In this document: positions 52,315 to 61,718 of the stretch, piece by piece
Layout of the letters: every line of letters starts with the position of its first letter
How positions within the stretch are numbered: position 1 is the first letter of the stretch
Assembly (NCBI GenBank): GCA_963822435.1
Contig: CAWGHN010000001.1
Coordinates: 437,168-501,167 of the forward strand
Length of the DNA stretch: 64,000 bases
Direction: 5' to 3'
Source of the DNA: JAUYQR01 sp963822435
Lineage (GTDB): Bacteria > Pseudomonadota > Alphaproteobacteria > Rhodobacterales > Rhodobacteraceae
Made by a program: the position numbers and the translations under genes
The notes under the pieces: model-generated
Database searches by the model: none
The model's input: only the letters and a program-made list of their open reading frames with translations
Told to the model about the DNA's origin: nothing

Positions 52315-53064
52315 ATGTCTGAACCCATGATCCGGTTGAACCGGTTGACCCAATCCTTCGATGGGGTGACCGCCGTTGATGCCCTGTCGATGGACATCGC
52401 CAAAGGCGAGATCTTCGGCTTTCTCGGCCACAACGGCGCAGGCAAGACGACGACCATCCAGATGCTGACCACTTTGGCGCGTCCTGCCGCTGGGACAGCG
52501 ACCGTGGCAGGGCATGACATTGGCAGCAAGCCGTTGGAAGTGCGACGCCGCATCGGCTATGTCCCCGAAAACGTGCGGCTTTACGACACCCTGACCGCGG
52601 CTGAGAACCTGATTTTCTTTGCCCGCCTGTCGGGCGTGGCGGACCCGAAGCGGCGCGTGGCAGAGGTGCTTGACCTCTTGGAGTGCACCTATCTGGCCGA
52701 CAAGCGTGTGGGGGGCTTTTCCAAGGGGATGCGTCAGCGTGTCGGACTTGCACAAGCCATTCTGCACCAGCCCGCAGTCCTGTTTCTGGATGAGCCCACA
52801 TCAGGACTCGACCCGATGGGCATCAAGATGCTGCGCGACCTGGTGATGCGCCTGAATACCGAATTCGGGATGACCATCTTCATGAACACCCATCTGATTT
52901 CCGAGATTGCCAAGACCTGCACCAGCATCGCGGTGCTGAGCCACGGCAAGCTGGTCTACCACGACCGGATTGAAGCCGTGACCGCCCGCTATGGCGACGA
53001 CGCGGCCTTGGAGGAGCTTTACCTGTCGCTGACCCCGGTTGGCCGTCTGGCCGAGGTGGCGTGA
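52315..53064 (+). CDS. ABC-2 exporter ATP-binding protein
   Basis: A 249-residue ATPase with the Walker A GHNGAGKTTTI near residue 38, signature GGFSKGMRQRVGLAQAIL, and Walker B AVLFLDEPTSGLDPMG, of the CcmA/NosF-like exporter class. It powers the two permeases encoded next, the first of which overlaps its stop (TGATG). The operon ends with a secreted calcium-repeat protein, so export of that protein's partner, or extraction or repair of an envelope component, is possible. Confidence 0.92.
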   Translation: MSEPMIRLNRLTQSFDGVTAVDALSMDIAKGEIFGFLGHNGAGKTTTIQMLTTLARPAAGTATVAGHDIGSKPLEVRRRIGYVPENVRLYDTLTAAENLIFFARLSGVADPKRRVAEVLDLLECTYLADKRVGGFSKGMRQRVGLAQAILHQPAVLFLDEPTSGLDPMGIKMLRDLVMRLNTEFGMTIFMNTHLISEIAKTCTSIAVLSHGKLVYHDRIEAVTARYGDDAALEELYLSLTPVGRLAEVA

Positions 53065-54008
53065 TGGAAGCTGCACCCTCACCCGGCTGGCTGATCGCCC
53101 GCCAATCCGCACGCTTTGTGCTGCGCGAACGAACGGTGGCACTTCTGTCGCTGATGTTCGTCGGTCTTGTTCTGGTTTCAGCCTGGCTTGGCTGGTCCGC
53201 GACCTCGACGGTCAACCGCATCTATCTGGACGCGGCGGCGTTTCTGAAAAGTGCAGGGCAGCCGGTGCCGACAAACCCGGTTCTGGACATCTCGCCCTTG
53301 TCGTTGATGCGCAACATGTCGGTCTATGTGGCACTGATAGGGGCGCTTTCCGCCATCGTGATCGGCAACCGACTGATCGGCCTTGATCGCAAGGCTGGGG
53401 TGTTGCCACTGATCGGCATTCGTCCGCTTGGCCGCAATGCCTATGCGGCGGGAAAGATAGCCGCCCTGACCGGGTTGATTCTGGCTTTGGGCGCGGTGGC
53501 CGGAGTTGTGGCCGTTGCAACGTTTTTGATGCTGCCTGCCATCACATTGACGGGCACGCAATGGGCGCAATTGGCCGGATTCATGGCCGTCACCACGCTT
53601 TACATGGGCATCTTCGGTCTGATCGGCCTCGCGTCTGGGGCTTGGGCAAAATCGGAAACCGTCGGGCTTTTGCTGCCCGTCACCCTCTGGCTGACCCTGA
53701 CCTTCATCCTTCCGCAGCTGACCGCAAACCTGAACCCGACGGCAGCGATCAATCCGATCTCGGCGCTGGCCACCCCTCCCGACACCCGCTTCTTTCACTG
53801 GGCCGCTGTCTTACTTGGACCTGTCTCGCTGGCCGATGCCTACAAGTTCGCCTCGGCGGCATTGCTTGACTACCTGCCGCAGGGCATCGCCTCGCCGTCC
53901 TTCATCCCCCCGGTGATCACCCTGGTCCTCGCGACCGGTGTGGCTGGCGCAATCGCCTGGCGCGCACTGACCCGGCTTTCCATGACGCAAGGAGAGTATA
54001 ATGTCTGA
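53064..54008 (+). CDS. ABC-2 exporter permease 1
   Basis: A 314-residue membrane protein with an N-terminal amphipathic segment (GWLIARQSARFVLRERTVAL), six hydrophobic helices and a large periplasmic loop after the first helix (NRIYLDAAAFLKSAGQPV and onward). This is the layout of NosY/ABC-2-type permeases. ATG 53064 has GAGG upstream. It overlaps the next permease by eight bases, and the two probably form a heterodimer. Confidence 0.85.
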   Translation: MEAAPSPGWLIARQSARFVLRERTVALLSLMFVGLVLVSAWLGWSATSTVNRIYLDAAAFLKSAGQPVPTNPVLDISPLSLMRNMSVYVALIGALSAIVIGNRLIGLDRKAGVLPLIGIRPLGRNAYAAGKIAALTGLILALGAVAGVVAVATFLMLPAITLTGTQWAQLAGFMAVTTLYMGIFGLIGLASGAWAKSETVGLLLPVTLWLTLTFILPQLTANLNPTAAINPISALATPPDTRFFHWAAVLLGPVSLADAYKFASAALLDYLPQGIASPSFIPPVITLVLATGVAGAIAWRALTRLSMTQGEYNV

Positions 54009-55023
54009 CGCCGCCCTGAACCCCGCCCGGTTGAATCCCGTCCATCTGAACCCGACGCCCGTCCGCACCATCGCCGCCAAGGATATCCGCGATGCCGTGC
54101 GCGACCGCTTCATCCTGATCGTCACCGCCTTTCTGGGCCTTGCAGCCCTGGTGGCCCTTGTGACGGGAGCCATTGCCTTGCGCAGCGACGTCGCCACCTA
54201 CGAGGCAGCCAAGGCCACGCTTCTGGCGCTTGGCAAATCCGCCGATGCGATCAAGGCGCCCGAGTTCTACCCGTTGCGCCTGCTGCGCGGCGCCATCGAG
54301 CAGATCGAGATCATCGGGGCCGCCATCGCCATCCTGATCGGCTACCGCTCGGCCGCCAGCGAACGCGGACGGCAAACTCTGGCGCTGATGCTGACCCGCC
54401 CGATGCGCCGGTGGCAATTCGTGGCGGGCAAGGCCTTGGCCGGGATCGGCCTGCTGGCGGGCGGTCTTGCGCTGGTCCTGGGCGGGCTGACCCTGCTCTT
54501 GCACCTCATGTCCGGCATCGGGCTGGGCATGGATGATCTCCTGCGTATCGCCGTCGTCTGGGCTGTGGCCGTGGCCTACACCGCCTGCTTCTTCCTGGTC
54601 AGTTTCATCCTGTCGCTGCACATGAAGCAACCCAGCCACGCGCTGCTGGTCGCCTTTGCGATCTGGCTGACGCTGGTGCTGGTGGCACCGCAGATCGGTG
54701 ACACGCTGGACCCCGACAATCAGGTGGCCGGGGGTGTGTTCAAGCAGTTGAACATCGCCAAGCCCGATCAGATCCAGATCATGAAGGGGTTTGCGACCTT
54801 CGAGACGGTGCGCGACGGCATCGAGCAAGCCTCTGTCACCAAACATTTCGAGCGGTTCACCTTCGCCGTGCTGGGGATCAAGGCGACCTATGCCGGGATG
54901 CCGCTCGGCCCGATCCTGATCGAAATGCTGGGCAATCTGATCTGGATTTTTCTCACTGCCCTCGGGCTCGGCGCACTTGCGCTGGCCCTTCCCCTTAACC
55001 CCGACCGGCTTGCCAAAGCCTGA
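54001..55023 (+). CDS. ABC-2 exporter permease 2
   Basis: A 340-residue NosY-like permease: TIAAKDIRDAVRDRFILIV near residue 22 leads into the first helix. A periplasmic loop follows, then GYRSAASERGRQTLALMLTRP, the conserved cytosolic turn contacting the ATPase, and five further helices. ATG 54001 has GGAGAG upstream. It differs clearly from the first permease in sequence, so it is not a recent duplicate. Confidence 0.87.
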   Translation: MSDAALNPARLNPVHLNPTPVRTIAAKDIRDAVRDRFILIVTAFLGLAALVALVTGAIALRSDVATYEAAKATLLALGKSADAIKAPEFYPLRLLRGAIEQIEIIGAAIAILIGYRSAASERGRQTLALMLTRPMRRWQFVAGKALAGIGLLAGGLALVLGGLTLLLHLMSGIGLGMDDLLRIAVVWAVAVAYTACFFLVSFILSLHMKQPSHALLVAFAIWLTLVLVAPQIGDTLDPDNQVAGGVFKQLNIAKPDQIQIMKGFATFETVRDGIEQASVTKHFERFTFAVLGIKATYAGMPLGPILIEMLGNLIWIFLTALGLGALALALPLNPDRLAKA

Positions 55024-55041
55024 ACTCAAAGGAAATACACC

Positions 55042-55674
55042 ATGACCCTCAAGAAACACATCTCGACGCTTGCTCTCGTCTCCATCCTTGGCCTGACATT
55101 GGCCAGCCCTGGGTTTTCGCAGGCCACGACCGATACGGATGGCGACGGTGTGCCCGATGCCTCGGAGGTGCTGCTTGGCGCCGATCCGCTGGTGGCGGAC
55201 ACCGATGGCGATGGCCAGACCGATTTGGCCGATGCCGACCCTGCCTTCATGGCAAACCCGCTGAACATGACCGGCGCCCCCGCCACTTTCGCGATCAAGG
55301 AGGCGCTGGTCGAAAACAACTATGACTATGCCGCCAAGAAGGACGCGACCGATCACCTGGAACTCCTGGTGACCAATTCGGGCAGCGCGCCTTTGACCGG
55401 GCTTTCGATCTACTACAGCATCACGGATGCCGACACCGGCAAGGTCGAGGGCACATTCCGCAAGCTTGACGGCTTCAGCGTTCCCGCCAGTGGCGAGGCG
55501 CGGATTCACTTCGACGAAGGGGCGGTAGCCGGGCATTTCCGCGCCAACCCGAACTCGATCTACATCACCAGTCCGGCGGCGAAGACCGTCAGCTTCGTTC
55601 TGAAAGCTGACGGCTTTGCGCCGGTCAGCGTCGATGTCGCCAAGGACAAGGGCGGTGCGGAAGCTGCAGACTAA
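55042..55674 (+). CDS. Secreted protein with thrombospondin-type-3-like calcium repeats
   Basis: A 210-residue protein with signal peptide MTLKKHISTLALVSILGLTLA. Two Asp-rich calcium loops follow, DTDGDGVPDASEV and DTDGDGQTDLADADP, like TSP3/EF-hand-type repeats. The rest (residues ~75-205) is a beta-rich domain of unknown type (LELLVTNSGSAPLTGLSIYYS). It is cotranscribed with the ABC-2 exporter 19 bases upstream. It may be a calcium-stabilised periplasmic or surface partner of that system. Confidence 0.78.
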   Translation: MTLKKHISTLALVSILGLTLASPGFSQATTDTDGDGVPDASEVLLGADPLVADTDGDGQTDLADADPAFMANPLNMTGAPATFAIKEALVENNYDYAAKKDATDHLELLVTNSGSAPLTGLSIYYSITDADTGKVEGTFRKLDGFSVPASGEARIHFDEGAVAGHFRANPNSIYITSPAAKTVSFVLKADGFAPVSVDVAKDKGGAEAAD

Positions 55675-55714
55675 GCTGCTTCCGCACAGGCCTAGCCCTG
55701 CCGCTTTCAATTTG

Positions 55715-55750
55715 CCCTGCGCGGGTTGGTTTCCTGCGCAGGGAGTTTCT
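55715..55750 (+). terminator. Probable terminator of the ABC exporter operon
   Basis: CCCTGCGC and GCGCAGGG form an 8-bp stem with a 13-base loop, followed by a T-rich stretch (AGTTTCTTTG). Confidence 0.65.
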
Positions 55751-56029
55751 TTGTCGTTTGGTCGGTCACGCCGCCCTGACGAGCGAAGTCAACACGCTGG
55801 TCCTTGCCATTGCAATATGTGGATCAGCGGCCTCGCCCTTTCTTATTCGCGCACAGAATATGTTCGATACCTAGAAATCCGTTCCACATACATCCTCAAG
55901 CAGTCGTGGCCACCGCAGCAGCCGTAGCGCCAATGCTCACGAACAGACGCGGCGACCGGAACTGCGTGTCGGCCGGCGGGTCCGCTGCGATGAATGGGGA
56001 CCAACCGGTGTGCCGGTCACAGACATAGA

Positions 56030-56056
56030 AAAGGCCGAGGTTTCCCCTCGGCCTTT
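56030..56056 (-). terminator. Terminator of the amino-acid permease gene
   Basis: AAAGGCCGAGG and CCTCGGCCTTT form an 11-bp stem with a 5-base loop. On the minus strand the stem runs into TTTTC, 19 bases after the stop. It may work in both directions. Confidence 0.8.
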
Positions 56057-56074
56057 CCCATCAGAGCATCTATG

Positions 56075-57634
56075 TCATCCCACTTCGCCAACGGCCCGTT
56101 CGGCGGCAGCAATTGCGGCCTTGCGCGCCGCGATGCGTTCACCTGTTGGGGGGCCCTCGAAACGGCGGTTTTCGACGGCGAACCACAGCACCAGCGCCAA
56201 GACGATAAACCCGAGCACCACCCAAAGCACGCGCTCGTTCGGCGGTGCGACAGCGATAAAGAGGATGACCGCCATTCCGATCACAGCGAGAACCGTAACA
56301 AGTTTGTAGACACCGGCCGACATTGCCCAGGGGCCGGGATTTGGCCATTTGGAGGTGCCATAGGCAAACAGCCCGGCGACCAGCGGGATCGTGAAGGAAA
56401 GGAAGAGGAACACGAGCGTGGAGTTCACTACGATCACATAGATCGACGTTCCCGCCACCTTGATCGACATGGCCAGAAGCACGTAAAGGACGCACAAGAC
56501 AGTCGCGGTCCAAATCGCTGTCACCGGGGTGCGGTATTTAGGCGACACGGTTGCCAAAGCCTTGGATCCGACGGGGAGACCGTCGTCCCGCGAGAAGGCG
56601 AAGAGCATCCTGCTCGCCGAAGTGACAGTCGCAAGGCCACACAGAAACTGGGTGATCAGGATTCCAACATAGAGGATGTTCTTGAGCGTGGCGGGCAGAA
56701 TTGCATCCATCGTTGCGAAGAACATGCCGAAGCCTTGGCTCGCCGCTACAGACATGTCGGGGATGGCCAGAGTGATCGCACAGATCATGATCCAGCCGAC
56801 AAGGGACGACCAGAACACTGCGTTGACTATGCCGCGCGGGACTGATGTTGCGGCGGCCTTGGTTTCTTCAGACGTATGAGCCGAGGCGTCGTAGCCCGTG
56901 ATCGTGTAGACCGGCAGCAGTAGGCACAGCAAGAACAGGTAGGCCATGTTGTCCGACTGAGGGAACACATTGCCGCCCGCTTCGCCGGAGTAGTTTGTGA
57001 AGGTCCAAAGCCGTGAAATGTCGATTGCAGGCGCAAAGTAAAGGCAAGCGATCACCAGAACGGCCGTCGTCGCAAAGATGATGTATCCGGACACGTCCGT
57101 CAGCATCGTCGTGACCTTGATGCCGACGTGGTTAAATATCGCCTGAAGAACGGTGATGGCCGCTACGAAGACCACGACCTGCAAGTCCGTGCCGGAAAAG
57201 CCGAATATCGCTCCGAATGTGCCAGCAAAAAAATAGGCAGTGCCGATGTTGATGGCACCGAGAACGGTGATAAGTCCGAGAAGGTTGAGCCAGGCCGTCA
57301 ACCAACCCCAGAAGCGACTGCCGAGGATAGAGGCCCAGTGATAAAGTCCGCCTGCCGTCGGAAATGCCGAAGCAATCTGGGCCATGGCAAGTGCAAACAT
57401 ACCGGATAACAGGCAGCCGACGATCCAGCCGATGCCCGCCCCCGCTCCGCCAACAGACGAGATCGCTTGGGCGAAGGAGTTGATGCCGCCCGACAGGATG
57501 CAGATGATCGAGAACGAGATCGCGAAGTTCGAGAATTTCGACATGGAACGCGACAATTCCTGCGCGTAACCCATGCCGTGTAGCACCTTGATATCGTCGT
57601 GCTTGTCGACGTCGTTGTAGTCATCGGCCGCCAT
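56075..57634 (-). CDS. APC-superfamily amino-acid permease
   Basis: A 519-residue permease with about 12 helices. The consensus segment FAISFSIICILSGGINSFAQA (helix 1) and SAFPTAGGLYHWASILGSR near residue 90 place it with the amino acid-choline transporter (GABA-permease-like) group; GYDASAHTSEETKAAATSVPRGI is the typical loop before helix 7. It probably imports an amino acid, GABA or an amine. It has its own terminator and stands upstream of nothing else, so it appears monocistronic. Confidence 0.9.
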   Translation of the reverse strand: MAADDYNDVDKHDDIKVLHGMGYAQELSRSMSKFSNFAISFSIICILSGGINSFAQAISSVGGAGAGIGWIVGCLLSGMFALAMAQIASAFPTAGGLYHWASILGSRFWGWLTAWLNLLGLITVLGAINIGTAYFFAGTFGAIFGFSGTDLQVVVFVAAITVLQAIFNHVGIKVTTMLTDVSGYIIFATTAVLVIACLYFAPAIDISRLWTFTNYSGEAGGNVFPQSDNMAYLFLLCLLLPVYTITGYDASAHTSEETKAAATSVPRGIVNAVFWSSLVGWIMICAITLAIPDMSVAASQGFGMFFATMDAILPATLKNILYVGILITQFLCGLATVTSASRMLFAFSRDDGLPVGSKALATVSPKYRTPVTAIWTATVLCVLYVLLAMSIKVAGTSIYVIVVNSTLVFLFLSFTIPLVAGLFAYGTSKWPNPGPWAMSAGVYKLVTVLAVIGMAVILFIAVAPPNERVLWVVLGFIVLALVLWFAVENRRFEGPPTGERIAARKAAIAAAERAVGEVG

Positions 57635-58062
57635 GATCTATCCCTCCGAACCATTGTTGGTCGTGTTTTTGTGTATTCGACGATGCCACTAGAACTTGGT
57701 GAGATCGCCTTTTGCGAGGGAAGCCCGGATTGTCCCACCTGGCAAGCACGAACTGGTCTTCAGCGACCTCACTCGGTCGTCAAACGGGCTGATGGCACAC
57801 TGCTTTCCAACAAAAGTCGCAGCTTTGGTGGTGCTTTGCTGAGAACAGCGGCAGTTGTAAGCAGCCACAGGATCATCAAGCTCGGTCCAGTGCCAAGCCA
57901 CGTTGCGGGCGAACCACGCTGTGAGTGCCTGCATGCTCCTTTGTTTCCATGACGCACTGTTCTGCTCCGCCGGATGGCCAAAGAAGCCGGGCGGCACCTG
58001 CATGTTCGCTCAGATGATGCGAAGCTTGGTTGGCAAGGCAGCCCTGCCCACGCCGCCAAACC
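57635..58062. other. Intergenic region
   Basis: About 430 bases between two leftward genes. It should contain the permease promoter. No gene, repeat or clear hairpin was found. Confidence 0.4.
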
Positions 58063-59334
58063 CTAACGAAAAAGCTGACTCAGATGGTCGTTAAGGTAGA
58101 AACCCTGTGGGTCGAGCTTGCGTCGCAGCGCCCGAAAATCATTGGCGCGCGGATAGATCGACGTCACATCATCACCCGTCAGAAAATGCAATTTGCCCCA
58201 ATGCGGCCGTGCGCCGAAGCCGCGCAGAATTCCATCGACCGCGCGCAGATAATCCCAATAGTCTTTGCCAGGCTCGCCGGAAACAGAGACAGTGACGCTT
58301 TCCTGCCGGTGGAAAGGGCTCAGCCAAGCTTCGTCTCCGGACGTGAACCGGTATTCGATTGGAAAGATGGCTTCCGGGAACTCCTCAAGCATCAACTTGC
58401 GCACAGCACGAACGGCATCTTTGCCATGCCTGCGGGGGACGGCGTACTCCAGCTCGTGAAAGTTGGGAATGTATTCGATTGGATATACGTCCGAACTGTA
58501 AGCGACCTTCTCGAACTCTCTCTGGAACGGCTCATCGTCGGTGATCTCCATCACCTTCATTTCGCAGACGTCTTTTGTTCGTCCGGACTTCGAGGTTGCT
58601 GAGGTGTCCGGGAGGCAATAGCAGTGCCTGCTTTCTTCATATGGACACCAGAAAAAGCTGAAGTGCCGGTGGTTTTCTGCAAGCTCGTCGTGCATGTCCA
58701 TCGCGGCTTCAAAGTCCTCACGCCAGATCCGCTCCTTGAGGCGATAGCTGTCTGTCAGCTGCAACGTCATTTCAGAGATCGCGCCGAGCGTGCCGAGCGA
58801 GACCCTCCCCGCCAGAAGGAGGTCTGGCGTCGTCTCATCCACGGTCAGAATGCTGCCATCCGGTTGAACAAGCTTCATCCCCACGATGCAATCGGCCAGA
58901 ACGGGCAGTTTCGCGCCAGTGCCGTGGGTGCCTGTGGTGAACGCTCCGGCAATGGCCTGGCTATCGATATCGCCCTGGTTGATCATCGAAAGGCCTTCTG
59001 CCTTGAGGATCTTTACCAACTGGTTGATGGTGGTTCCCGCGGAGGCGGTCACACGGCGTTTCGCGTGGTCGATGCTTTTCACGCCCTGCATCTTCGACAA
59101 GGTCAAATGAAGACCTGTGGTCAGTGCGACAGGGGTGAAGCTGTGGCCAGAGCCCGCCACTCGGACATTCAACCCCTTTGCCGTTGCATCTGAAATCATC
59201 GCGCAGAGTTCGTCTTCGCTTTCGGGGGCGCCCTGTGCTGTCCTGATGCAGGACTGGTTCCCAACCCAGTTGCGCCAGTGCGCATGTCCAAGTCCGAAGT
59301 CGTTGACATGCATGTTGTGTGACGCTGTGGTCAT
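58063..59334 (-). CDS. FAD-linked sugar-lactone oxidase (D-arabinono-1,4-lactone oxidase family)
   Basis: A 423-residue VAO-type flavoprotein. WRNWVGNQSC near residue 20 and VRVAGSGHSFTPVA near 60 form the FAD-binding domain, where the His of GSGHS is the residue often covalently linked to FAD. INQGDIDSQAIAGAFTTGTHGTG follows, and RPHWGKLHFL near the C-terminus is the ALO signature. It oxidises a sugar-1,4-lactone or alditol using oxygen. ATG 59313 is an alternative start. It follows the SDR gene by 27 bases, probably in one operon. Confidence 0.87.
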   Translation of the reverse strand: MTTASHNMHVNDFGLGHAHWRNWVGNQSCIRTAQGAPESEDELCAMISDATAKGLNVRVAGSGHSFTPVALTTGLHLTLSKMQGVKSIDHAKRRVTASAGTTINQLVKILKAEGLSMINQGDIDSQAIAGAFTTGTHGTGAKLPVLADCIVGMKLVQPDGSILTVDETTPDLLLAGRVSLGTLGAISEMTLQLTDSYRLKERIWREDFEAAMDMHDELAENHRHFSFFWCPYEESRHCYCLPDTSATSKSGRTKDVCEMKVMEITDDEPFQREFEKVAYSSDVYPIEYIPNFHELEYAVPRRHGKDAVRAVRKLMLEEFPEAIFPIEYRFTSGDEAWLSPFHRQESVTVSVSGEPGKDYWDYLRAVDGILRGFGARPHWGKLHFLTGDDVTSIYPRANDFRALRRKLDPQGFYLNDHLSQLFR

Positions 59335-59361
59335 GCCAATGATCCTTGTCGTTTCAATGAT

Positions 59362-60129
59362 TCAGATTGCGGTGAACCCGTTGTCCGCGAACAGATGCGC
59401 GCCGTTGACAAAGCTTGCCTCGTCACTTGCCAGAAACAAAGCCGCAGCGGCGACTTCTTCCGGTCGACACAAGCGCCCCTGTGCAGCAGCTATCGCTCCT
59501 TCCGATACGTCAACTCCATATTTTTGCAGCAAGGCGATTTCGCGGAGCCCATGTGCGGTCGCAATGAAGCCCGGGCAAATTGCGTTTGAACGGATGTTGC
59601 GGTCCCGGAACTCGACGGCGATAGCGCGGGCAAACATGTGGCAGGCCGCCTTGCTGGTGCAGTAAAGCACCTCCATCGGCGTTGCGACCACAGCCGAGAT
59701 TGATGACGTGCTTACAATCGATCCACCGCCAGCAGCGACCATGCCGGGCAACACAGCCTTTGTGACGAGAAACATGCTCTTTACGTTGACTGCCATTATC
59801 CGGTCCCACTCTTCCTCGCTGGTTTCGAGGAAGGGGAGCGCTGCGAGGGTTCCGGCGTGGTTCATCAGAACGGTAATGTTGCCGAACGCCTCCTGCACCG
59901 CCCGAACAGCGCGTGTGACCTGCACTGCATCCGACACGTCGGCCGCTGCGAAAACCGCCTGATGACCCTCGGCACGAAGCCGTTCGGCAACTGCCGCTCC
60001 GTCGCTTTTGGGCAGGTCAACGATACCGACTTTGGCACCCTCTCGAGCAAAGAGCTCCGAAGCGGCCAGGCCACATCCGCCGGCGCCACCGGTAATCAGC
60101 GCAGTCCGTCCGTCTAGGCGTTTCGTCAT
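59362..60129 (-). CDS. SDR-family dehydrogenase
   Basis: A 255-residue classical short-chain dehydrogenase: TGGAGGCGLAASELFAREG (Rossmann loop, with a Cys in place of the usual Ile), MNHAGT instead of NNAG, the catalytic Ser in VSTSSISAV and Tyr/Lys in YCTSKAA, and the closing FADNGFTAI. It is probably a sugar or alcohol dehydrogenase that supplies a lactone or ketone to the oxidase downstream. The substrate is not deducible. Confidence 0.85.
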   Translation of the reverse strand: MTKRLDGRTALITGGAGGCGLAASELFAREGAKVGIVDLPKSDGAAVAERLRAEGHQAVFAAADVSDAVQVTRAVRAVQEAFGNITVLMNHAGTLAALPFLETSEEEWDRIMAVNVKSMFLVTKAVLPGMVAAGGGSIVSTSSISAVVATPMEVLYCTSKAACHMFARAIAVEFRDRNIRSNAICPGFIATAHGLREIALLQKYGVDVSEGAIAAAQGRLCRPEEVAAAALFLASDEASFVNGAHLFADNGFTAI

Positions 60130-60845
60130 TTCTCAACCCCTCTGGTGCGCGACATTCCGCATCGTCTTGTCTGGTCGGCCACGTATCGACTGCGGTGTTT
60201 TTTGGTAGCGTACGACGTCAAGCTGCAAACGTGTCACGAAAAACTGAGGTCGACAATGTAGCCGTCATTTGTTGGTGCGGTCTCTCGCCAGGATCGCACG
60301 GATGCCAACCTTGCGTTTTGTGGTCAGATGTCGGCTGGGCATGATCCCGTTGGCACCTGTCGTGGCAAGCGGCGTGGCGGCCAGAGGTCCGGACGACCTT
60401 CGGCCCGCGATCCTAACCGTGATTGCCGTCTCGTGCGGACTTTTGCCGACATTCATTCTGCGTCTCCGAAAAGCACCAGACAGGTGAGCCCATGCGCGGA
60501 ACGACAATAGATCCCCTTGCAACTGTTGCTCTACCGCCCCCTTTCCACCCATTGCTGCCGCCCACTTGGATGCTCCGGCTAAGTTCGATCACAAGGCCAT
60601 ATCATGCCGACGGGAACTCAAATCGAACCACATTCCTCGGACCTGTCATGGCGTTTTTTGTCGGCTTGAAAGCTGAATACCAAAACCGCCCAGACAAGAC
60701 GTCCAGAGAATATTTGGCCTCAGAGATCGCTTCATTCCCCCAAGCGGCAAGGCCCATACTCAGCCACACTCGCATAACCCCCGAAAACAACGGAAAGATC
60801 CGGCCGCAGCCGGATTGGGAGAACGCTTTGCAATGTGCAAGTGGC
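60130..60845. other. Gene-poor region before the IS6 element
   Basis: About 700 bases. Short frames on both strands (for example 60265-60552) have no ribosome-binding site or family likeness. It may hold remains of a gene broken by insertion or recombination at the IS6 element. Confidence 0.4.
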
Positions 60846-61665
60846 GGTGCTGTCAGACAAATGCGAACCAGTCTCCGACACCCCTACCCCGCTTGCATCT
60901 CAGGCCGCGAGAAGGCCGCGCCACTCGGCGAGAGCGGCGGCGCGGGTCTCTTTCTAGGTGTTACGACTCTGGAGGCGGCGCTCCGTTGGAAAGTGGTTGT
61001 GGACCTTGGCTTGGACTGACGCGAACTTCTGCAACGTTCGCATGCGCCGGAACCGCAACATCGCGCGCTCGCGTCGTCGGAACGGCAGGTGCGAGTTCTC
61101 GGCACGGTTGTTGAGCCAGCGTCCCATCTCCCGGTCATCACCGCGGCACAGGTCCTTCAGGGCGGCACCGTACGAACGCAGTGGATCCATGACGATCGTC
61201 TCTGGCCGCCCATGACGCTTCATTGATTTCTTCAAGAATTTCAATGCTGCTTTGCGATGTCGCGTCTTGGTCACGATGCTTTCCAGCACCTCGCCCTCTT
61301 GATCGACGGCGCGCCAAAGATAGTGCGTCACCCCGTTGATCTTCACGTAGACCTCGTCCAGGTGCCTCTGCCATTGTCGGCACGCACGCATCGCCTCGAC
61401 ACGTTTGCCCCTGATCTCGGCTGCGAACATCGGTCCGAACCTGTTGCACCAGTATCGCACCGTCTCGTGACTGATCTCGATGCCACGTTCGTGCAAGAGA
61501 TCCTCGACGTTGCGCAGCGAGAGCGGGAAGCGGATGTAGAGCATCACAGCGAGGCGGATAATCTCGGAGCTCGTCTTGAAGTAGCGGAACGGGGAGCGTT
61601 TGGTCATACCGGTAGGCTAGCGGACCACCTTGTCCAGCGGCAAGCCAAGTTCTTCTGACAACACC
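60846..61665 (-). mobile_element. IS6-family insertion sequence, complete ends, 820 bp
   Basis: Terminal inverted repeats GGTGCTGTCAGA (60846-60857) and TCTGACAACACC (61654-61665) match in 11 of 12 bases. The size of 820 bp is the family norm, and one transposase gene fills it. The 8-base flanks (caagtggc and tgcgctgc) are not a duplication, so recombination after insertion, or a cointegrate origin, is likely. Confidence 0.85.
60954..61607 (-). CDS. IS6-family DDE transposase, C-terminus lost to an amber codon
   Basis: A 217-residue transposase with the DDE core: Asp84 in LDEVYVKI, Asp141 in VMDPLRSYGAAL (most relatives have TDGLRSY) and Glu near 170 in NNRAENSHLPFRRRE. The frame stops at TAG (60954-60956), but the next 17 codons in the same frame, to TGA at 60900, still read like the family's C-terminus (KETRAAALAEWRGLLAA). 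The gene is therefore shortened by one nonsense change from about 235 residues. Activity may or may not remain. Confidence 0.88.
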   Translation of the reverse strand: MTKRSPFRYFKTSSEIIRLAVMLYIRFPLSLRNVEDLLHERGIEISHETVRYWCNRFGPMFAAEIRGKRVEAMRACRQWQRHLDEVYVKINGVTHYLWRAVDQEGEVLESIVTKTRHRKAALKFLKKSMKRHGRPETIVMDPLRSYGAALKDLCRGDDREMGRWLNNRAENSHLPFRRRERAMLRFRRMRTLQKFASVQAKVHNHFPTERRLQSRNT

Positions 61666-61718
61666 TGCGCTGCGCTTTGTCACTGTCTGGCGGGGCAGAT
61701 TACCAAACGGGCTGGCGC

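Larger units (their letters stand above)
55675..56074. other. Intergenic region between convergent operons
   Basis: About 400 bases with two hairpins (55715 and 56030), one for each direction, and no supported gene between them. Confidence 0.5.

Noticed and set aside
53917..55710. Leftward frame of 597 codons opposite the exporter genes
   Set aside because: Antisense shadow over the second permease and calcium-repeat protein genes.
60265..60552. Short frames on both strands before the IS6 element
   Set aside because: No start signal and no family likeness; could be remnants only.
43688..60956. Amber (TAG) recoding, because two genes have TAG in otherwise continuous frames (43688 and 60954)
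   Set aside because: TAG is used as a normal stop at 18309 and 40721, and one case is a decaying duplicate, the other an insertion-sequence gene. Plain nonsense mutations explain both.
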